Part shown: positions 40,769 to 45,211 of the stretch, in pieces
Layout of the letters: the number at the start of each line of letters is the position of its first letter
How positions within the stretch are numbered: position 1 is the stretch's first letter
NCBI GenBank assembly: GCA_001298575.1
Contig: LJCV01000293.1
Span: forward strand, 1-45,211
From: Actinobacteria bacterium OK074
Lineage (GTDB): Bacteria > Actinomycetota > Actinomycetes > Streptomycetales > Streptomycetaceae
Length of the DNA: 45,211 nucleotides
Direction of reading: 5' to 3'
Position numbers and translations under genes: made by a program
Notes under the pieces: model-generated
Databases searched by the model: none
Seen by the model: only the letters and a program-made list of their open reading frames with translations
What the model was told of the DNA's origin: nothing

Positions 40769-40792
40769 GTTGGAAGGAGGCGGTGCGGGTAT
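40769..40792 (+). promoter_or_regulatory. SigF/SigB-type promoter candidate upstream of the STAS gene
   Basis: GTTG (40769-40772), exactly 14 nt, then GGGTAT (40787-40792). This fits the GNNT-N14-16-GGGTAT pattern known for SigB/SigF-class promoters in Streptomyces. It lies about 150 bp before an anti-anti-sigma-type gene and 5 kb from two such sigma genes. A 29-codon ORF (40791-40880) also starts at the same place behind GGAGG, so the sequence could instead be part of a translated leader. Confidence 0.4.
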
Positions 40793-40939
40793 GACCTTGG
40801 AACGAGTCTTGCCGTACCGCCCACGAAGCGGCTTCCGCACGGTCATACTTTCGAAGTTCCGTACGGGCATGGTGAAATGACGCATGGTCAGAGAACGGCC
40901 CGAGCGAAATCCGGACGTACGTCTGCCAGGTGAGGTGCC

Positions 40940-41317
40940 GTGAACTCCACCCCGAGCCCCCGTGAGCCGCGCCCGCGCGCGCTGCCGGACTGCGCGCTGC
41001 TCACGCTGCCGCCGGAGATCGACCTCGGCAACGCCGACGACCTCCTGGCCATGGTCGTGCGCACGCTCGCGGTGGAGGCGGAGTACCCCCAGGTCGTCGT
41101 CCTGGACCTCACCGCCACCGACTTCATGGACTCCCAGGGCGTCCGCTTCGTCTCCACCCTCCGCACCCGCCTCCCCGCCACCACCGAACTCCGCCTGGCC
41201 ACCGCCCCGCACGGCCTGGTCGCCCGGGTCCTGCGCCTGAGCGGCCTGCGCCGCGACGTCCCGGTCTACGACGACCTGTTGGAGGCGGTGGCGGGGCGGT
41301 CGTACGTGGTGGGGTAG
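40940..41317 (+). CDS. STAS-domain anti-sigma factor antagonist
   Basis: 125 residues with the STAS fold. VVVLDLTATDFMDSQGVR carries Ser65, the position phosphorylated by anti-sigma kinases in SpoIIAA/RsbV-type antagonists. These proteins free a SigB/SigF-class sigma factor by binding its anti-sigma factor. Two such sigma genes lie upstream (33814 and 35043), so a shared regulatory circuit is reasonable, but no anti-sigma kinase gene is visible in the window. GTG start behind AGGTGAGGTG. Confidence 0.88.
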   Translation: MNSTPSPREPRPRALPDCALLTLPPEIDLGNADDLLAMVVRTLAVEAEYPQVVVLDLTATDFMDSQGVRFVSTLRTRLPATTELRLATAPHGLVARVLRLSGLRRDVPVYDDLLEAVAGRSYVVG

Positions 41318-41382
41318 TCCGCAGCAGCCGCCCCGGCGTTACCGCCGGGCCGCGGGCGGACGGACGGCCTAGGCTGAGTGCC

Positions 41383-41856
41383 ATGGCACCGAACATCGCG
41401 ACCAACACCTCCGTCTCCCTCGAAGAGCTGCTCGACTTCGTACGCCCCCGGCACCGGGCGATCCTGCTGACGCGGCGCGCGGACGGCTCCCCGCAGGCGT
41501 CCCCGCTGACCTGCGGCGTGGACGACTCCGGCCGGATCGTGGTGTCCACCTACCCCGAGCGCGCCAAGACCCGCAACGCCAAGCGGGACGACCGGGTCAG
41601 CCTGCTCGTCCTGAGCGACGACTGGAACGGCCCCTGGGTCCAGCTCGACGGCACCGCCGAGGTCATCGACACCCCCGACTCCGTGGAACCCCTGGTCGAG
41701 TACTACCGCAACATCGCGGGGGAGCACCCGGACTGGGACGAATATCGCGCGGCGATGGTGAAGCAGGGGAAGTCGATCATCCGGGTAACTCCCGTCAAGT
41801 GGGGGCCGGTTGCCACCGGTGGGTTCCCGGCGCGACTGGTGGCCGACGAGGGTTAG
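41383..41856 (+). CDS. PPOX-class F420/FMN-dependent oxidoreductase
   Basis: 157 residues of the pyridoxamine-5'-phosphate oxidase-like split barrel. RHRAILLTRRADGSPQASPLTCGVDDSGRI-type opening strands and RDDRVSLLVLSDD are typical of actinobacterial F420-dependent PPOX proteins. A TAGGCT box 7 nt before the ATG suggests a leaderless message. The stop codon abuts the convergent tetR stop with no gap. Substrate unknown. Confidence 0.87.
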   Translation: MAPNIATNTSVSLEELLDFVRPRHRAILLTRRADGSPQASPLTCGVDDSGRIVVSTYPERAKTRNAKRDDRVSLLVLSDDWNGPWVQLDGTAEVIDTPDSVEPLVEYYRNIAGEHPDWDEYRAAMVKQGKSIIRVTPVKWGPVATGGFPARLVADEG

Positions 41857-42651
41857 TCAGCCTTCGGGTTCCGTCGCCGCCCGCGTCACCATCGTCTCGA
41901 TGCCCGCCACCAGCAGTTCCAGGGCGAAGGTGAAGTCGCGGTCGCGCATGTCCTGGACGGTGGTGCCGCCGCGGGCCTGGACCAGGTCCGCGGAGCGGTC
42001 CACCGCCTCCCGCACGGCCGGTTCGCGCACCACCGCGCTCATCGCCTCGCGGTAGTACGCGTCCTGGCTCGTACCGGCCGCCGCGCAGCGCTCCGCGAAA
42101 CGGCCCTCGATGGTGCCGAAGCCGTACACGAACTGGAAGACCGCCGCGGTCGCGCCCGTCTGGCCGTGCGCCGGCAGCCCCGTACCGCGGATGATCCGCT
42201 GCACCGCGAAGGAGAAGTCCAGCGCGTGCGGACCGATGTTGAGGAACGTGCCGGCGAGCGGTGACACCCACGGGTGGCGGACCAGCAGCGCGCGGTACTC
42301 CGCGGCGAGCGCCCGCAGCGGGGTGCGCCAGTCGGCGGTCGTGTCCAAGTCCGGGTCCGGCAGCCGGATTTCGCCGTACGCCGCGTCCAGGGCGAGTTCG
42401 AGCAGGTCGTCCTTGGTGTCCACGTACCAGTAGACCGACATGGCCGTCACACTCAGCTCGGCCGCCAGCCGCCGCATCGAGAACTTCGCCAGCCCCTCGG
42501 CGTCCAGCAGCCGTACGGTCGCCCCGGTGATCCGCTCCCGGTCGAGCCCGGAGGGCTGCCCGCCCCGGCCTCCACGCCGCCGAGTCGCCCCACCCTCCAG
42601 CCACACACTGGCCCGAGCGGGCCGCGCGGCACGTTCGGCTGCCTTCACCAT
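41857..42651 (-). CDS. TetR-family regulator
   Basis: 264 residues. Helix-turn-helix at about 30-80 (GLAKFSMRRLAAELSVTAM, YWYVDTKDDLLELALD), preceded by a basic, glycine-rich N-terminus. The long C-terminus is like the TetR_C domain of tetracycline-repressor-type proteins (HPWVSPLAGTFLNIGP). GGGAGGTG lies 8 nt before the ATG. It converges with the PPOX gene. Target and ligand unknown. Confidence 0.88.
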   Translation of the reverse strand: MVKAAERAARPARASVWLEGGATRRRGGRGGQPSGLDRERITGATVRLLDAEGLAKFSMRRLAAELSVTAMSVYWYVDTKDDLLELALDAAYGEIRLPDPDLDTTADWRTPLRALAAEYRALLVRHPWVSPLAGTFLNIGPHALDFSFAVQRIIRGTGLPAHGQTGATAAVFQFVYGFGTIEGRFAERCAAAGTSQDAYYREAMSAVVREPAVREAVDRSADLVQARGGTTVQDMRDRDFTFALELLVAGIETMVTRAATEPEG

Positions 42652-42722
42652 CTGGCCAACACCTCCCAGAACGGCTCCTTACAACGATGCTAAGCGCCCC
42701 GACAATCCTGACCACAAAACAG

Positions 42723-42757
42723 CGGTGGCCCGAAGGGAAAAACCCTCCGGGCCACCG
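42723..42757 (-). terminator. Terminator between the glycosyltransferase and tetR genes
   Basis: CGGTGGCCCG (42723-42732) pairs perfectly with CGGGCCACCG (42748-42757), with an inner AGGG/CCCT pair around AAAAA. On the minus strand it follows the glycosyltransferase stop by 18 bp and is followed by TGTTTTGT, as for an intrinsic terminator. Confidence 0.75.
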
Positions 42758-42775
42758 CCGTCGTACAACCAACCG

Positions 42776-45073
42776 TCAGCTGGAGCTGGTCGGCTGGGTG
42801 AGGTCGTAGAACGTGGCCGACCCCACCGTCACCTTCTTGAAGTTCGCCTCGACCCACGAGGTGATCTTCGAGGAAGTCCCGCTGGAGCTGCTGCTCGCGG
42901 CCCCACCGGTGGACCCACTGGAGATGAAGTAGTGGATCTCGCCGTCGGCCACGTACTTCTTGAACTGGGCCAACGTCGGCGACGGGTCGGTCCCGTTGAA
43001 GCCGCCGATCGCCATGACCGCGTCCTCCGTGGCGAGTTGGTAGCTCGCGGCGTTCTGCGCGCCGACCACCGCGGCGGCCCACTTGTAGTCGCCCGCGTTC
43101 TTCTGGAGCGCGGCCTTCTGCGCGGCCGTGACGGTCGCGCCGTTGAGCAGACCGCCCACGCCACCACCACCGCCGCCGAAGCCGCCCTCACCGGTCGTCG
43201 TACCGCCGCCGGGCATCCGGCCGGTGCCACCCTGGCTGTTGCCGGTGCCACCACCCTGCTGCTGCCCGAAGCCACCGGTACCGCCACCCGGGAAGCCGCC
43301 CGTGCCACCGGTACCCGTGCCACCACCAGGCATCTGCCCCGTGCCGCCGGGCGCGTTGCCCGTGCCCGTACCGCCCCCGAAGCCGCCGCCACCACCGCGG
43401 TTGCCGCCGCCGGGACCGCCGCCGCCCATGCCCATCGTGCTCGCGCCCGCGGGCCCGGCCGTCGGAATGGAGCCGGTGTGCGCCGAGTTGACCGTCGACA
43501 GGGTGTACGCCGTCGGCCCCGCAATCGCCGCCACGAAGCTCAACGCGGCTGCCGCGAGGGCGAGTTGGCGGCCGAGCTTGGCCACGAAGATCAGCCCGAG
43601 CGCACCGGCGAGACCGCCGACGAGGACGAACCACTTCAGCCAGGGCAGGTAGTCCGGCGTGCGGTTGAGGAGCACGTAGCTCCAGACCGCCGCCGCCACG
43701 ACCGCACCCGCGAGGGTGATCGAGGCCCACATCTGCTCGCGCCGCTCCCACAGGGCCGCGGCGCCCATGCCGACCACGGCGGCCAGGTAGGGGGCCAGCG
43801 CGATCGTGTAGTACTGGTGGAAGATGCCGGCCATGAAGCTGAAGACGATCGTCGTCATCAGCAGCGAGCCGCCGAACACCAGGAACGAACCGCGGGTCGC
43901 GCTCGTGCGCCTGAACTTCCGGGTGGCGACCAGCCCCGCGACGAGCAGGATGAACGCGGTCGGCAGCAGCCACGAAATCTGGCTGCCGATCTCGGAGTTG
44001 AACATCCGGTTCCAGCCGGTGGCGCCCCACTGCCCGGTGCCGCCCGCGCCGCCACCGCCGCCGACACTGCCGGTCTCGTCGCCGCTGAGGCGCCCGAACC
44101 CGTTGTAGCCGAAGGTGAGTTCAAGGAACGAGTTGTTCTGCGAGCCGCCGATGTAGGGCCGCGAGGACGCGGGCCACAGCTCGACGATCGCCACCCACCA
44201 GCCGCCCGCGACGACCATCGCCACGGTGGCCGCGCCCAGTTGGGCGAACCGCTTCTTGACGCTCACCGGCGCGCACACCGCGTACACGATGGCCAGCGGC
44301 GGCAGGACCAGGAACGCCTGGAGAGTCTTGGCGAGGAACGCGAAGCCGATCGCGGCGCCCGCCCACAGCAGCCACTTGGTGCGGCCGTCCTCGATCGCGC
44401 GGATCACCAGGTAGCAGGCGGTCGTCATGAGCAACGCCAGCATGGCGTCCGGGTTGTTGAACCGGAACATCAGCGCGGCGACGGGGGTGAGCGCGAGCAC
44501 GGCGCCCGCGATCAGTCCGGCCGCCGGGCTGAACCGGCGCCGTACGGCCGCGTACAGGACCGCGACCGTACCGACGCCCATGAGGACCTCGGGCACCAGG
44601 ATGGACCAGGAGCTGAGCCCGAAGACCTTGACCGCGAGGTCCATCGGCCACAGGAACGCCGAGGGCTTGTCGACGGTGATGGCGTTGCTGGAGTCCAGCG
44701 AGCCGAAGAACAGCGCCTTCCACGACTTGCTGCCCGCCTGGGCGGCGGCCGAGTAGAAGGAGTTGGCGTATCCGGAGGCGCTCAGGTTGTACAGGTACAG
44801 CACCGCGGTGGCGACCAGCAGCGCGAGGAAGGCCGGGCGCGCCCAGCTCGGGTCCTCGGGGCGCCCGCGCCACAGCCGGCGCCCGAACGGCTGCTTCGGC
44901 TCACCGGCACGGGGGCCGGGGTCCGGCACGGCCGAGCCGTCTGGTTCGGCAACCACCGGTTCCTGTACGGCCGTTGCCGTTCCTGTCGCGCTTGTGGCCG
45001 TGTGGTCCGGCGGCCCCCAGGAGGAGGGGTTGTCCTCCCCCTGGGTGCTCGTCTGGTCGTACTGCGTGGTCAT
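42776..45073 (-). CDS. ArnT/PMT-like membrane glycosyltransferase
   Basis: 765 residues. A disordered N-terminus (1-75) is followed by about 12 membrane helices (80-520). The first loop carries YNLSASGYANSFYSAAAQ and later TVDKPSAFLW with an Asp-Lys-Pro, the pattern of actinobacterial lipid-linked-sugar transferases (GT39/GT83-like). An external Gly/Thr/Gln-rich region (about 545-650) precedes a soluble C-terminal domain (about 655-765, with WAAAVVGAQNAASYQLATED). It probably transfers a sugar from a polyprenyl carrier to the cell surface. The gene upstream (partial, 45080) ends 7 bp before it, indicating an operon. Confidence 0.87.
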   Translation of the reverse strand: MTTQYDQTSTQGEDNPSSWGPPDHTATSATGTATAVQEPVVAEPDGSAVPDPGPRAGEPKQPFGRRLWRGRPEDPSWARPAFLALLVATAVLYLYNLSASGYANSFYSAAAQAGSKSWKALFFGSLDSSNAITVDKPSAFLWPMDLAVKVFGLSSWSILVPEVLMGVGTVAVLYAAVRRRFSPAAGLIAGAVLALTPVAALMFRFNNPDAMLALLMTTACYLVIRAIEDGRTKWLLWAGAAIGFAFLAKTLQAFLVLPPLAIVYAVCAPVSVKKRFAQLGAATVAMVVAGGWWVAIVELWPASSRPYIGGSQNNSFLELTFGYNGFGRLSGDETGSVGGGGGAGGTGQWGATGWNRMFNSEIGSQISWLLPTAFILLVAGLVATRKFRRTSATRGSFLVFGGSLLMTTIVFSFMAGIFHQYYTIALAPYLAAVVGMGAAALWERREQMWASITLAGAVVAAAVWSYVLLNRTPDYLPWLKWFVLVGGLAGALGLIFVAKLGRQLALAAAALSFVAAIAGPTAYTLSTVNSAHTGSIPTAGPAGASTMGMGGGGPGGGNRGGGGGFGGGTGTGNAPGGTGQMPGGGTGTGGTGGFPGGGTGGFGQQQGGGTGNSQGGTGRMPGGGTTTGEGGFGGGGGGVGGLLNGATVTAAQKAALQKNAGDYKWAAAVVGAQNAASYQLATEDAVMAIGGFNGTDPSPTLAQFKKYVADGEIHYFISSGSTGGAASSSSSGTSSKITSWVEANFKKVTVGSATFYDLTQPTSSS

Positions 45074-45079
45074 CGCGGG

Positions 45080-45211
45080 TCAGTCCCTCGGGTCGGTGTC
45101 GTGCGGGCGCACCGGGTTCAGGTGCATCGTCGCGTTCTCCCAGGTGGGATCCGCGGCTTCACCGGCGCGGTACTGGGCCGTGCTGTTGTCGTACGAAGTA
45201 GAGGGGGTGGG
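45080..45211 (-). CDS. C-terminal fragment of a gene cut by the window edge
   Basis: The last 43 codons of a minus-strand ORF that continues past the window. The tail is polar (ends HLNPVRPHDTDPRD) and open through the edge with typical high-GC third positions. It lies 7 bp upstream of the membrane glycosyltransferase, so it is probably in the same operon. In related genomes this position is often a GT2/GtrA-type glycosyltransferase, but nothing in the fragment proves it. Confidence 0.6.
   Translation of the reverse strand, partial: PTPSTSYDNSTAQYRAGEAADPTWENATMHLNPVRPHDTDPRD

Overview
This is a high-GC actinobacterial window, almost certainly Streptomyces. Codon third positions are strongly G/C, genes overlap by GTGA/ATGA, GTG and TTG starts are common, TTA codons are rare, and the right third holds two adjacent SigB/SigF-type sigma factors, a STAS protein, leaderless-type promoters and actinomycete membrane glycosyltransferases.

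Positions ~234-33300 look like one biosynthetic gene cluster with no modular NRPS or PKS. A TrmB/LuxR-type regulator with two TTA codons (234) is followed by six blocks. (1) A minus-strand operon: formyltransferase, class III aminotransferase, HAD phosphatase (4217-1349). (2) A plus operon: LysE exporter, AurF-type diiron N-oxygenase, divergent carbamoyltransferase, SbnA-like and SbnB-like enzymes for L-2,3-diaminopropionate (4675-9236). (3) A minus pair: nucleotidyltransferase and stand-alone PqqD-like protein (10335-9259). (4) A coupled plus operon: NagA-like amidohydrolase, two paralogous cupins, alpha/beta hydrolase, NDP-kinase-like protein, HAD phosphatase, BFD-like [2Fe-2S] protein, ArsR regulator (10545-16669). 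(5) A minus operon that begins with a 22-residue peptide behind a very strong ribosome binding site, then a 13-bp stem-loop, an asparagine-synthetase-like enzyme with a C-terminal PqqD-like domain, a second AurF-type oxygenase, an MFS exporter and a second nucleotidyltransferase (22238-16679). (6) A plus operon: carrier protein, TrpB-like enzyme with a changed active site, FAD/NAD(P)-binding oxidoreductase, acyl-adenylating ligase, two ATP-grasp ligases, MFS exporter, SAM methyltransferase (22879-33301).

Reading them together (inference): the cell makes diaminopropionate, modifies it by carbamoylation and/or N-oxidation, and assembles a small peptidic product with ATP-grasp, carrier-protein and possibly peptide-scaffold chemistry. 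The 22-mer carries a YxxP motif like RiPP leaders but has no Asp or Glu, so its C-terminus is the only carboxylate an Asn-synthetase-type enzyme could activate. This peptide / Asn synthetase-PqqD / N-oxygenase / nucleotidyltransferase operon is the best candidate for an undescribed system.

From ~33338 the content looks like ordinary chromosome: a Dabb protein, a strong terminator, two sigma factors (probably the sigF/sigN pair), a small membrane protein, a MarR-controlled 14-TM efflux pump with cytosolic beta-sandwich domains, a YceI protein with a related domain, a STAS protein, a PPOX flavoprotein, a TetR regulator, an ArnT/PMT-like glycosyltransferase and the tail of another gene at the right edge. 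No rRNA, tRNA, IS element, CRISPR array or origin was seen.
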